The notes under the pieces were generated by a model. That model made no database searches, was not told the origin of the DNA, and saw nothing but the letters and a program-made list of their open reading frames with translations. 64,000 bases of DNA from Silene conica (lineage: Eukaryota; Streptophyta; Magnoliopsida; Caryophyllales; Caryophyllaceae). Position numbers and translations under genes: made by a program. Positions 24,789 through 36,079 of this stretch are shown here, in pieces (position 1 is the stretch's first letter; every line of letters begins with the position of its first letter). The stretch covers positions 74,761,460 to 74,825,459 of the forward strand of contig CM055317.2 of NCBI GenBank assembly GCA_029255685.2, in the 5' to 3' direction.

Positions 24789-24941
24789 GTGATGTGCTAT
24801 CTGGAACATCTTCCAGTGGAACGCACCATGCCAGTGTTCTAGAAGGTTGGTTTGGAAGTAAGTGGTGGACCCGGAGGCTAATTGTTCTTCTGATCACAAC
24901 CCTCTTTGTTTTTGCTCCACTAGCATGCTTTAAGCGTATTG
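24789..24941 (+). pseudogene. Captured exon of an AVT6-like amino-acid transporter
   Basis: Bounded by an AG acceptor (24787-24788) and a GT donor (24942). Translation starts GDVLSGTSSSG, then VLEGWFGSKWW, then LLITTLFVFAPLACFKRI. This matches the external loop and following membrane helix of plant AVT6-type (SLC38-like) amino-acid transporters, which export or move neutral and acidic amino acids across membranes. The codon split at the donor (G) is completed by AT in the next exon at 25318 to give the conserved D of the KRIDSLR motif. This is a fragment inside a transposon with no start or end, so it cannot make a transporter by itself. Confidence 0.85.
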
Positions 24942-25317
24942 GTAAGTAGCCAATTTCTTGTTCTTTATTGGTAGGTCAACTTAGGATTTATGGATGGCTT
25001 ATATTTCATGGCATCATCATACTTTCATGGATACATTTGCACCATTGTTAACTGCTGTTGTCTGGTTGATAGCTTTGTATTGGACGTCAAAGGTTGTCAA
25101 CTTGAGATGCGTCAGTTACTAACTATTTGTTATAATATTAGATTGGGACCTGTTCAAAATCATTAAGAATGTGTCTATTTTTATCTAGAAGCACTCAATG
25201 TAGGATAAGATTTGCAGCGAACTCACGTGTGCCATTCAGACTAGTTCACAAGTTATATTGTTGCTTGACTTGCTTCTATATTTGTGTTGATGATAGGTTC
25301 ATACTAACCTGTCACAG

Positions 25318-25520
25318 ATTCATTGAGGTATACATCTGCTCTATCGGTTGGGTTGGCCGTAGTGTTTCTTGTGATTATGGTGGGAATTGCAGTTATTAAG
25401 CTGTTTAGTGGAACTGTGATGAGCCCCAATTACTCCCTAACATCACGGATTGGACTTCGTTCTGGAATCTCTTCACTGTTGTACCTGTTCTTGTCACAGC
25501 ATACATTTGTCACTACAATG
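25318..25520 (+). pseudogene. Second captured exon of the AVT6-like transporter
   Basis: An AG acceptor lies at 25316-25317 and a GT donor at 25521. It reads SLRYTSALSV, then GLAVVFLVIMVGIAVIKLF (a membrane helix), then, in a second frame, TDWTSFWNLF and VVPVLVTAYICHYN. Both halves are well-conserved AVT6 sequence, but they lie in different frames around 25425, so the captured copy has lost coding continuity. The intron between the two AVT6 exons is retained. Confidence 0.85.
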
Positions 25521-25756
25521 GTATGTATACTGCTAATTTTTTGTGCTTTTCACTTACGAGTTAGCTATCAGTATTTTGAATGTACAAAACTCAAACTTTT
25601 GGGTTGAGTACGTTGAAGCTGTTTCCTTGAGATAGAATGATAGATAATGTTTCCTACAAAGTTTTACATTCTTATGAGTTATGATTCGTACACATCAACA
25701 TTTTTTTTATCGAATTTCATTTTCTTTATTTAGAGCTAAATAAATGCTCACAAACT

Positions 25757-25870
25757 AACACTAGTACAGAAATGACTTTAGGCATGGACAAATGGCAACG
25801 GTCGTTAAAAATAATCGTTGCCTATTAGAAAAGGCAACGGTTTCATATAATTCAGTCATTCACGGTATTC
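25757..25870. repeat. Fragment of a further CACTA-like end
   Basis: CACTAGTACAGAAAT is followed by GGCAACGGTCGTTAAA and an inverted copy (AATCGTTGCC, then GGCAACGG). This looks like the terminus and subterminal repeats of a different CACTA family, carried inside the inner CACTA. I found no matching opposite end. Confidence 0.45.
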
Positions 25871-26135
25871 ATAGTAGGGATTTAATCGCAACATTTTTAA
25901 ATTGGAAGTTCATCCTCTTCCTTAAACTGCTGCAACAGCAGCAGCAGTTGCACTCCCCAAATTCAAGTTAATACGGATTGATATTCGTCTGGTATGCAGG
26001 TTGATTTGTGAGATTACATTAAGAATCACTTTGATTTCTTAGATTCTGGCCTGGGAAAATATTCACAACTGGTGTGCTAGCCAGACTCAAGTCATTCAAC
26101 CCGCCGCTGGTGCTTGCTTACTTGTAGCAGCACTC

Positions 26136-26238
26136 ATGGCAACCATGTTACATTCCGAATCCAGGCGCTTGTATTCTTGGTGGTGGGATAGCCATAATAG
26201 TACCAAGAATTCTAAATGGCTTCAGGACAATCTTACTG
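26136..26238 (+). pseudogene. Captured first coding exon of a NET1-type protein
   Basis: From ATG at 26136 the exon reads MATMLHSESRRL, then YSWWWDSH, then NSKWLQDNLT, ending at a GT donor (26239-26240). This is the start of the NAB (NET actin-binding) domain of plant NETWORKED/KIP1-like proteins, which link actin filaments to membranes. Only about 34 residues are present; the rest of the domain and the long coiled coils are missing. The open sequence upstream (26055-26135) may be its 5' UTR. It sits downstream of the AVT6 fragments on the same strand, so a chimeric transcript is possible. Confidence 0.85.
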
Positions 26239-26879
26239 GTGTGTTCCTTTGATCATCATTTAAAATTGGATTCACTTACTCTTCTGTCAAACCCTCTCAC
26301 TTGAAACAAAACCCAAATACTTGGGATGGTCATAGTATAAGATATCATGTTTACCATCTTGTATGTTTGTATGTGCATGTAATATGAATTATTGTTCTCA
26401 ACAAAAATTTACATTGCAATGGTGAGGTTTTACTTGTTTTAATTTCATATACTGCCAACTCAATAATTATATACTCTATTAGTATTGTCTTTGCATTTAA
26501 TCCTAGACAAGATGCATAAAATAAGGTAAGTGTTCTGGAAATCAATTTAACAAGGTGAGTTGTGTCGTTGCGAATGCCTTTATTCTATTAGTAATCCCTA
26601 GTTCATAGAATTAGGTGTATAACAGGACTCTGGAAAGGATATAAGAGGTTCTAATGGGGTTGAGAACCAAACGTTTAAAGACGTTTTAAAAAACCCAACG
26701 AAAGGAAGAATTGGGTTGCATAATCTCTGGAATTCAAAAGGGTCTAAAGATGCGATAGTAAATGGGACTGTTCTGGATGGGACTCTATCTCCGAGTCTGG
26801 GTGTATATTAATAGAGAAAAAAAACCACAAGAGGGGAGATCATACTGTAGTTATAGTGCAGGCATTTTGCATTTGATGA

Positions 26880-27147
26880 TCTGTATGTTCAATGTATGGA
26901 CATCAGACTTATTAAACCTCCGATGTGCAATAACACATGGACATCGGATGTTAGCTAAAGAATGATGTGCATAAGGATGATGGACATCAGACTTATTAAA
27001 CCTCCGATGTGCATTAACAAATGGACATCGGTTGCAAAACCGATGTCCTTGATACCCATAATGGACATCAGTAAACTCTACATCGGTTGCTAATCCGATG
27101 TCCTTGACCATAAAAGTCCGATGTCCTTAAGGGTTTCTGTAGTAGTG
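26880..27147. repeat. Right subterminal repeats of the inner CACTA
   Basis: Alternating GGACATCAG, CCGATGTGCA and GGACATCGG words mirror the left end of the element. They include a partial tandem duplication (GACTTATTAAACCTCCGATG at about 26905 and 26990). Confidence 0.88.
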
Positions 27148-29350
27148 GGATGCCTAGGCTATGAAGAAGATGAGGATCCAGACGTCGTGGATCGAGAGGA
27201 GAAAAAGAAGAAGAGGCAGGCTCAAGAGGAGAGACCGTCGCATATGCTTTGCGACGGAGGAAAGAAGATGTGTTTTGCCACTAAAGCAAACACCGTGGAG
27301 ACTACGGCATGCCGTCAGAAGCCGTGGTCGGATATTTTCCGCATCTTCAGCGGATAGTTGTTTTTAAGTTGCAATTTTAAGACAATTTACTTTATGTTGT
27401 GTGAGACTTTTTAGTTTTGTTTACTGGTAGTTAGGACTTTAAGAATCGTTTTGGCATCTCGCGCATTGTTGGGCGCGCATATTTTCTTGTTTTTTCAGGA
27501 TTTACGAGAAAAAAAACGAAGACCTCCAGAACTCCGCTGGTCGACCGACCAGAATCATCAGTCGGTCGACCAGAGGCGCTGTATCGCAGATTTTTTCCGC
27601 TGTTCACAGGAGGACGATCGACCAGAATCATCGGTCGGTTGACCTACTGCCCGCTACCGTCTTTCGTTTTTCTTCCTTGGAGCTCGTAAAGTTGACCTGG
27701 ATACTTGAGTGGCACTGCTGGCCACCAAAACCTCCCAGCTTACGCTGTTTGGGGAGGTTTTTCTCATGCGCCTATTAATCCAGTGAGTTCTTTCCAGTTT
27801 TTCCTTAGTTTTTACTCTCTTCGCACCTTTTTCTTTAATTTTCTGAAACCTTTACTTAAGCTAATGCACAATGGGGACATTGTGCGGGTTGGTTTGGGGA
27901 ATGGTTTCATGTCACATGCATTGCATTCTGTCACACGTTTATTGCATTTCCGTATTGCATTGTTCTTTTCTTTATTTTCCTTGCATATACAAGAAAAATA
28001 CAAAAAAAAATAAAAAAATTTAAAAATTTCAAAAAAATGCACGTTTATTTTAGCATATAGGTCGAGTCGAAACGAAAGTATTTCAAGGATGATTTTGCTT
28101 TCTTACATGTTTATGCCTTTATCTTGCCTTGTCAACTTGTTTTAGTATGAAAGTCTTTTGCATATCTACGAGTTTTTGTCAATTTGTATATCTTGAGACT
28201 TGACTTATACCTTGGTAACCTACTATACATTCTAAGGTTTAGAGCTTATTTCCTGGTTTCATTCTTAAACCAGTTGTCTAGGATGTGAGTAGTACTCCCC
28301 TTGGAACATGTTACATCAATATGCATAAACATGAGCTTGAATTGCTATATACTTGTCTTACTATCTCATTTTGTGAGTCTTGATACGTGCATTTGGGATC
28401 CCTTTTCTCATATTTACCCATAAGCTTCACATAGCCAGAATTGCCTTTTTATTCCCCCAAAACTACATCCCATACTTAGCCTACCCTTCCAAGCTAGTAT
28501 TTGTGGTCTTTGGTTTATTTTTTGAGGCATCTTGGTTTGTATGCTATCATGAGCAAAAAGAGAAAAGAAAGAAAGAAAGCAAGAAAAGAAAAAGAACAGA
28601 AAATTCAAAGAAAGAAAGAAAAGAAAAAACGAAAAAAAATAAAAATATACAGTGGAGTCAGTCGACCGACCACCTTATTGGGTCGGTCGACCAACTGACA
28701 ATACCAGATTCAAAATTTCGTTCCGGAAATTCCTTTCTTTTATATGTTATCACTCCCGTACTTCATTCAAAAATATTTGGGAGTCCTTTCTTATATTCAA
28801 ATGTGAGAGTTGTGCTACAAAAGAGCACTTTCTTAATATCAAAAAAGTTGTGAAATATGTTGTTGGGAATCGGTTTTACTAGCTTGGCTACTAACCCCAC
28901 AAATCCAAAAACATCTTAACCACTTTTACCTTTAACCTCACGTACCTTTCGTACCTCATTTGCATATATCTAGGTCACTTAAATGAGATTGTTATACAAA
29001 GTTGTAGAATTCCTGTTCATGTTAGATTGCAGGCATGTTTTCATGGGTCGCAGTTAGGTGAGTGTCTCTACAAAATTACTTCTTTCTATCTTTTACATAT
29101 ACTCACCCTTTGCTTCATGAGTGTCTCGAGCGCACCGCGAGAGTCCATGGTATAAAGTCTCTATAGTCTCTAGTGTTGCAAGTTTGACGACACCATAACT
29201 CGTTTGCATGATTTGAATATTATCTCATTTTGTTCTTGGTATTGGTATAGGCTAACATGTAAATTTCGCTCTGAGATTGAAATCGTTCCATTAGTTAAGA
29301 TCGAGTCTATTTCTTGCTTGAGGGCAAGCAAGGGTTTGGTTTGGGGAATT
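27148..29350 (+). other. Gypsy interior downstream of the inner CACTA
   Basis: The first 200 bp continue the element's coding sequence. The rest is non-coding 3' interior, with GGTCGACC-type motifs at about 27537-27645 and 28655-28695, an A/G-rich stretch at 28550-28650, and a purine-rich GGTTTGGGGAATT tract before the 3' LTR. No polymerase domain is present. Confidence 0.7.
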
Positions 29351-30891
29351 TGATACGTGTCTATTTTATGATGTTTTACATCTATTTTTACACGTATTTG
29401 GTCGCTCATTTACTATGTTTTAGCCTTTATTTCCCACAAATTGTGTACTTTCGTATTTTTATGCACTTTTGCAGATTTATGCGGAAAAGAGACGATTTAG
29501 CACCAAATTCGTATCCTCAAGTCTTTTGCTTAATTAAGGAATAAATGGAAAGTCAACTAGAGTCAAAATCAAGTACCAAGAGTCAAAACAGAAGAAATCC
29601 GAAGATTTCCGTACAGAAGCGGTCGACCGACCAGCAAAACGGGTCGGCCGACCAGGCCTGATTTTCATAAAGCCCAATTTTCAAGGAATGCCGGAAATAA
29701 AAGAAGCCCAACAGGAAGCGATCGACCGACCCGAATAGTAGGTCGACCGACCACAACAGAAGCCCAATCGATTCTTTTCGGAAATAATTTAGAATTAGAA
29801 TCTTTAGGAAACTCTTACTTTTTCTACCTATATAAACTAATCTTGTGATTAGGGTTAGATATCTTCTACTATCTTAGATCTTAGATCTTGATAATCAAGT
29901 TTTGCATCGAATCTTTCAGTATCAAGTTTTATCAGATTTAGTTTTGTAATCTTTCAATAATTCTCAAGCATTCAATAAAGTTAGTTTCTTTCTGCCCTAA
30001 TTCCAATTGTGGTAATTACTCTTTAATCTAGTTTTTATTATAGTTCTTGTTTTTATTACAATTGTTAAGTTAGAATCCCAAGCTTTATTAAATCTTGCAT
30101 GCTTAGATTATTTACTATGTTCTCCATGTTTATTCCCAATTTTACAATCGTCTCAACAGTCATGAGTAGCTAATTTTCATATGTTAGGATGTAGGGGATA
30201 ATATGCAGAGGTAAATAAAATCCGAAAAACCGACTGGAATAGCTGGTCGGTCGACCGAGGCCGTGGTCGGCCGACTGGAGTAGCCGGTCGGTCGACCACT
30301 CGCGTATGTATTCTTGTTTCGTCTTTTCTTGTCAATTATAATATCCTGCAATAAGACCATAAGGAGACTTGTAGGATGTTAGTAATGACCTACCCAAGAT
30401 TGAAAGATACGGGAAGGGCATTGGTTTACACTTTAAGACGGATATGTTACTCAAGGCTGAAAGGTATGTGACCTGGGATTTAGGAATCACCCTTATTGTT
30501 GACACCCAATAATTGTGAGACCTAGGAACTAATAGCACAGGCCGAAAGGAGCTATTAGGTAGCATAGACCTAAAAAGATATGTTACACCCCCTTACGCGA
30601 TTGCAATACATGTTGACCTTAGGACTTATTTTACCTTAGCTATTTATTACCCAAACATCCTAGCATCCTCTTTTATTATATTTTATTCTCATCTTTTAAT
30701 TCTTGTTTTGTTTTAATCTTTGCTTTAGATATAGTAATCAACCAATCAACCCCCAAATTTGTTACCTTTAAACATTAACATTCAACAATAAACATTCCCC
30801 ACCTCCTTATGGTTCGACCCTGACTTTCACTATCTATTGTTAAAGTTAGGAATTATAAATTTATCTTTGGTACCCTCAACGACGGGCATCA
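29351..30891 (+). repeat. 3' LTR of the Gypsy element
   Basis: Nearly identical to the 5' LTR and followed by the ctttc duplication. Confidence 0.92.
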
Positions 30892-31669
30892 CTTTCTAGC
30901 CTTAAGTTGTTCGAAAATATCGGCCGGTATCCAAGACGGCCTTTGCTCCGTAGGTTTCTTTTGCGGAGGCGGTTTTTCATCATGTTGGCCCACGCCGACT
31001 TAACCGTTTCTCTATCACGAGGGTTAAAGGTAACATGTTTCTGTTTCCAAAACAAATATAGTTAAATAAATATGAAACAATAAATAGCTAATAAATAATA
31101 AAACGGAAATAGGTAACAGTTAATAAATACATCAAACCAATTCCACCACTCGTCCTTGATGGCATCCGACGCATTTGACCAGTTGGGCGCATACTCCTTG
31201 TAGTTGCAAATAATGGTCGCTGTTACGAGATCGGAAACGTCTTTGTCACTGAACCTGAAAAAGAGTTAAATTTGAAAATAAAATAGTCAACAAGTAATCA
31301 TATTATAATCAATATATATATACAATCAATTATCCGTAAACAAATGAGATACTTACCACTTGGCGCCATCGTAATCAGTCGGATTGAGGTGTACTCGATG
31401 TGTAGGCGGCTGAGGCTCAGGAGGAACAATCTCGTCCTCATCATTAGCTCCCGATCGTCCTCCCTCAGGCTGACGACTACCACCACCTCGTCGTCTTTCG
31501 CCCGACATATAATTATCAAACTAATATAGGAACAATTAGAAAGAAATGCTTTACGTAATTAAAAACTTGAATAATAAGATTAATAAGATAATTTCATTGA
31601 CATTAAGCCATACGGCATCTACAATAATTTCAAGGAATACAAGATTATCAAATCTAATAGATAGCAGTC

Positions 31670-31870
31670 CTAATCATCATCATCACTTGAACAATTTATT
31701 CCTACATCCTTACAAAGAGAATCTATAATATCTTCATCTTCATCGTCATCCTCATACTCATCCTCATCCTCATCCTCAACCTCGTCCTCATCCTCATCCT
31801 CATCATCATCCTCATGTTGCTCCACTGCCAATTTGTATGTATTCTGGTTCCTCCACAATTTCATCTTCAT
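31670..31870 (-). repeat. Acidic-coding GAT/GAG microsatellite-like stretch
   Basis: A run of TCATCCTCATCC-type triplets overlaps the 3' end of the TNP2 gene. On the minus strand it would encode an Asp/Glu-rich tail. Confidence 0.6.
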
Positions 31871-34800
31871 CTTCTTCTTCTACTTCAATTGGTGACAGTA
31901 TTGTTTCACCATTAGTAACATTTTCTTGAAAGAAAGATTCATCAACGGGGGCATCGACATGTGATCTAGCCTTGGTTTTGAATACCGCTGACCATTGACT
32001 TTGATCCTTTTTTATACCTGGATAAGGACTATAGTAAACTTGTTCCACTTGATATGCCAACACAAATGGGTCGTACTTTGCAAATTTTCTACTCCGGTTA
32101 ACATCCACAAGCTTATATTCCTTATGCACTTGCATGCCTCTTTCGGAGTTATCTAGCCAACTACATTTGAACAAAATGACTTTGTAAGTGCTTTGTGGGC
32201 CTGTATAAGTCATTTCAACAATTTCGTCAAGGGTCCCATAGTAGTCAGCTCCTTCAGTGGAACTCATACAAACTCCATTGTTAATTGTGCACTTTTCCAA
32301 ATCTTTTCCTTGAATGAAAGCTCGAAATTTGTAGCCATTGATGGAATAGCGTTTCCATGTTCTGACTCTTCTTGAGGGACCATTTGCTAAGGCAATTAGA
32401 ACTGGATCTTCTATATTATTAACCTGAGATCTAAACCATCTGGGAAATCTTGTTTCATATTTTTCCCAAACATCATTGCCTACGACACATTCAGGATGTT
32501 CTCTCATGATAAAATTTTCAAACAACCTATATTCAAATTAGGGGAATTATTAATTTTTGAACAACTAATAAAGTACGTTTCAAATATAAGAATTTAGATT
32601 CACCACTTACACTTCGTTTCGTTTCAAATCATCAGAATCGCAGTGTGTGCACGCTCATATTCGTTATCCTCCAAAAACCTTTCACAACACTTTCCAGAAG
32701 TAGTGCCATCATGATCTTGAAATATCTCAGGCAAGTTAGATTGTGTCGGCTTTTTTGAACCAACGTCAAGGTCCTTTGCCTTGGTGTCTATGTGATCTTC
32801 AAAGTATAGGGAACAGAAATTTGCTATTTCCTCAATTAAATATGCATTACATATAGACCCTTCAACATGAGCTTTATATTTGATTTTCTTTTTCAAATGA
32901 TTCAAAAACCTACAAACAAATTAATTTAGAATGAAAAATATGATGATATATATGTATTATGTAATATAAAGTATTGAATAAGGATGATGACATTACCTCT
33001 CGAAAGGATACATCCACCTATATTGCACAGGACCACCCACTTTTACTTCATATGGCAAATGAATAGGTAGGTGTTCCATTGAGTTGAAAAAAGAAGGTGG
33101 AAGGATTTTCTCTAATTTGCAGATAATCTCCGCAATGTTATTTTCGAGACTTGTAATTTTTTCAATTTGTACTGATGAAGTACACAAATCTCTGAAAAAC
33201 TGACTAATTTCAGTTATGGCATTCCACTCATTTTTTGGGAGAAGATGTCTCAAAGCAACTGGGAGTAATCGCTCCATGAAGACGTGACAATCATGACTTT
33301 TCAAACCGTGTATCTTCAATTCATTCATATCGACACACCTTCTCAAATCTGAAGCATAACCGTCGGGAAACTTCAGTTTGTATACCCATTCACATAGGAC
33401 CTTCTTTTGTTCCTTTTTCAAAACGACCGAATCCCCTTTTCTTCTACTTGAACAAAGAAGTAACATGTCTTTCTCTGCATTTGAGTTTAATTTTGTTTTT
33501 CCTTTCACGTCCATGACAGTGTGAATTATTTGCTCGAAATTTTTTTTCTCAATATGCATGACATCAAGGTTATGTCGAATTAGTAGCGTGCTCCAATAGG
33601 GAAGCTCCCAAAAGATGCTTTGTTTCCACCACCCAATCCGTTTCCCTTTAAGCAAATTCAGTTCACGTTCAGATCCATCCACAATTTTCGGTAGATGTTT
33701 GACACAATCCCAGACTTCATTGCCTGTTAACCTCTTCGCAGCAACATCGTGCTCAACTTTCCCTTTTCTAAAATGCACCTTATCCTTACGAAAAACATGA
33801 TTACTGTCTAAAAACTGTCGATGACAATTAAACCAACTCCATTTTTTGCCATGTTGTAGCCAAACTGACTTAGTCTCATTTTTCATACAATATGGACATG
33901 CATGCTCACCAGCAGTTGTCCAACCAGATAACATGCCATATGCAGGAAAGTCGTTGATCGTCCATAGGAGTGCGGCTCTAAGATCAAAGTTTTGCTTCAA
34001 GGAGACGTCATAGGTGAAGATCCCCGTCTCCCATAATTGCTTCAACTCGTGAATAAGAGGCTGCAAATACACGTCAAGGTTTTTCTTTGGATTGTGGGGA
34101 CCGGGAATAAGTAATGTTAAGAGCATAAACTGTCTTTTCATACAGAGCCAGGGTGGTAAATTGTATGGAGTAAGTATCACCGGCCAACATGAATATTGCT
34201 TCCCGAATTGACTAAACGGTGCGAAACCATCAGTGCAAAGTCCAAGACGGACATTCCTAGGCTTAGATGCAAAATCAGGATGCAGCCGGTCAAACTGTTT
34301 CCAAGCCTCCCCGTCACTTGGATGAGACATTGTTCCACTAACACGAGGGTTTTCATAATGCCAACGCATTTCGCCCGCGATGTGCTTTGTGGCATAAAAG
34401 CGTTGCAACCGTGGTCCTAATGGAAAATAAGTTAAGAACTTTTCGGGAACTCTTTTGCCATTTGCATTTTTCTCTAATTTGTACCTATTCGTACCACATT
34501 TTCTGCACTTATCAAGGTGAGCGTCGTCCATCCAGAAAATCATACATCCTCCCGAGCAGGCATCTATCTTCTGATGGGGAAGTTGAAGAGCTTTAAGAAC
34601 TTTTTTGGTTTCGTAGTAGTTACGCGTCATAAGATTATTTTCAGGAATCATATCTCCGATATATGACGCAAAACCATCTACACATTTTTCAGCTAAGTTG
34701 TATTCACATTTTAAAGTGATCAACCTTGAAGCCGACTGTAGCAATGTCATACGACTTCCTACATAAAGAGGTTGTTCGACATGTTTTAGCATTTGGAAAA

Positions 34801-35215
34801 AAGCTAATACATTAGGATTTGGAGATTCATCGACCACCTCGGCGTTTAGAGCATCTTCCCTAATTTGATCAATGCTATCGCGTAACGCATCTTCTACCAT
34901 ATCCCTATAAGGATTGTCGGAGTGCATTGATGAGCTTCCCTCTTCCTCAACGGAGAATTTCTCTCCGTGACACACCCAATCGTAATAGTTATCACAAAAC
35001 CCTCTCAAACCAAGGAGTTTCCGTACTTCTTGCTCAACTAAATACTTTGTATTCTTGCACTTAGAACATGGACACCTAATTTCTCTATTTCTAACGTATT
35101 CGTCTTGTTGCTTAACATAGTTAATGAATTCATTAACACCAATTACGAAATCATGCCTTATTTTTTTCCTAGAATCCAACCTTTCATACATCCATTTTCT
35201 TTCTAATCTCTTCAT
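31812..35215 (-). CDS. TNP2-like CACTA transposase
   Basis: Read on the minus strand from an ATG at 35215 (MKRLERKWMYERL). The first long exon (to about 32993) holds the transposase-associated domain with CPCSKC, then the Transposase_21 core (DGFAPFSQFGKQYSCWP; FPAYGMLSGWTTAG; ACPYC), then a DUF4218 region (HDCHVFMERLLPVALR; WMYPFER). Coding resumes after a short intron at about 32905-32624 (HVEGSICNAYLIEEIANFC) and at 32525-31812 (DUF4216: YKVILFKCSWLD). The tail is very acidic. This is the catalytic transposase that recognises and cuts the CACTA ends. The exon arrangement is close to normal, so it may be intact, but intron borders were judged by eye. Confidence 0.85.
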
Positions 35216-35324
35216 AGTAAATCTACATATTTTAACAAACAATAACAACAACTAATTAACAACAATAATTAAATAACAACAACTACATATATATAACAGC
35301 AACTAACAACAAAAACTAGTTAAC

Positions 35325-35525
35325 AACTTATTAACAACGACAACAACAACAACAACAACAACAACAACTAATTAACAACAACAATTAAATAACAACAACT
35401 AACAACAACAACTAGTAAACAACAAATTAACAACGACAACAACAACAACAACAACAACAACTACCAACACCAACACCAACATGTACACCAACACCAACAA
35501 CAACACCAACACCAACACCAACCTG
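35325..35525. repeat. AAC/ACC trinucleotide repeats
   Basis: Long runs of CAACAACAAC, then CAACACCAACACC, upstream of the TNP2 gene in the outer CACTA. A glycine/valine-rich open frame here is a repeat artefact. Confidence 0.85.
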
Positions 35526-35581
35526 CAAAAAAAAACAATATACATATATTGGTCTGGGGTCCTTATCTCTCCAGCCTAAAC

Positions 35582-35802
35582 CCATCTTTGAATCTTTCAT
35601 ACCGTTAGTAAACACTCTTATATTTTCTTGATTGTAATGAGACAAAAATTGGGCAGCACTTCCCTATTGTTCTCCAAATACATTATATAGAATGTATTTG
35701 CAGAACAATAAGGAAGTGTTGCCCAATTTTTGTTTCATTACAATCAAGAAAATATAAGAGTGTTTACTAACTAAATGGCATGAAATATTCAAAGACAGTC
35801 CC
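35582..35802. repeat. Long near-perfect inverted repeat (hairpin)
   Basis: Two arms of about 100 bp are complementary over almost their whole length, for example AAACACTCTTATATTTTCTTG at 35610 against CAAGAAAATATAAGAGTGTTT at 35747. The centre is a few bases around 35687 (AAATACATTATATAGAATGTATTT). It sits in the outer CACTA, upstream of the TNP2 gene. It could be a foldback MITE or a source of small RNA if transcribed. Confidence 0.85.
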
Positions 35803-36079
35803 AAAACGGGGACTATTCAACAATTACACCTAATGTGTAATTACTGAACGGGTACTATTCAAGAATATTCTAAGCAAATCAACAACACTAACAATCAACA
35901 ACAATGCAAATTTTATATCAAAAATCAATCGTCCTAAACATCTTAACAACAATATGCGACAGATTTGGGACGAAATTAGCTACTAACCTAATATCATTAA
36001 CCACCTAACAATACTAACTAAACTAATCAAATAACAATTAAACTAAACTAACTATTCTTAATAACAATAAAAAACAATA

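Larger units (their letters stand above)
22977..27147 (+). mobile_element. Gene-fragment-carrying CACTA element (Pack-CACTA)
   Basis: The ends are CACTACTACAGAAACCCTTA and its exact inverse, flanked by a 3-bp duplication gga (22974-22976, 27148-27150). Subterminal regions hold inverted GGACATCGG and AATCTGATGT words. There is no transposase. The interior carries exons of an AVT6-like transporter (24789-24941, 25318-25520) and of a NET1-type protein (26136-26238), with intron sequence retained, so capture was at the DNA level. It also holds a fragment of another CACTA-like end near 25757. It lies inside a young Gypsy element, so its insertion is younger still. Confidence 0.92.
18646..30891 (+). 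mobile_element. Gypsy (Athila-like) element, gag-protease only
   Basis: LTRs are at 18646-20190 and 29351-30891 (about 1.54 kb, TGATACGTG...GGGCATCA), flanked by an exact 5-bp duplication ctttc (18641-18645, 30892-30896). A primer-binding site of the TTGGCGCCGTTGCCGGGG type follows the 5' LTR, as in Athila-like elements. A purine-rich tract precedes the 3' LTR. The interior holds a large gag-protease coding region but no reverse transcriptase or integrase that I can find, so it probably relied on a helper. A CACTA element is inserted at 22977-27147. The LTRs differ at about four bases plus one small indel, suggesting roughly 0.1-0.2 million years. Confidence 0.9.
17665..31508 (-). pseudogene. 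Ptta/En/Spm-type (Transposase_24) gene split by a Gypsy element
   Basis: Exons read on the minus strand. Exon 1 is 31508-31357 (MSGERRRGGGSRQPEGG to NPTDYDGAKW). Exon 2 is 31254-31131 (FSDKDVSDLVTATIICNYK). Exon 3 starts at 31040 and is interrupted at 30896 by the Gypsy element; it resumes at 18640 with a motif of the form ADIFEQLKARKDDPNF around the junction, then KGKALGTHIMGRKNT. Later exons are at about 18392-18290, 18196-17998 and 17905-17665, the last ending in a leucine/arginine-rich coiled-coil-like stretch (RVLRENAQLRERDLETSQ). This is the plant En/Spm accessory transposase family. In exon 3 I also could not keep one frame from start to junction, so some decay is likely besides the insertion. 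Confidence 0.75.

Noticed and set aside
24789-26238. A working amino-acid transporter or NET gene
   Set aside because: Only isolated internal exons are present, with a frame change in the second transporter exon, all within transposon ends.
35427-35645. A Gly/Val-rich minus-strand open frame
   Set aside because: It translates a trinucleotide repeat.
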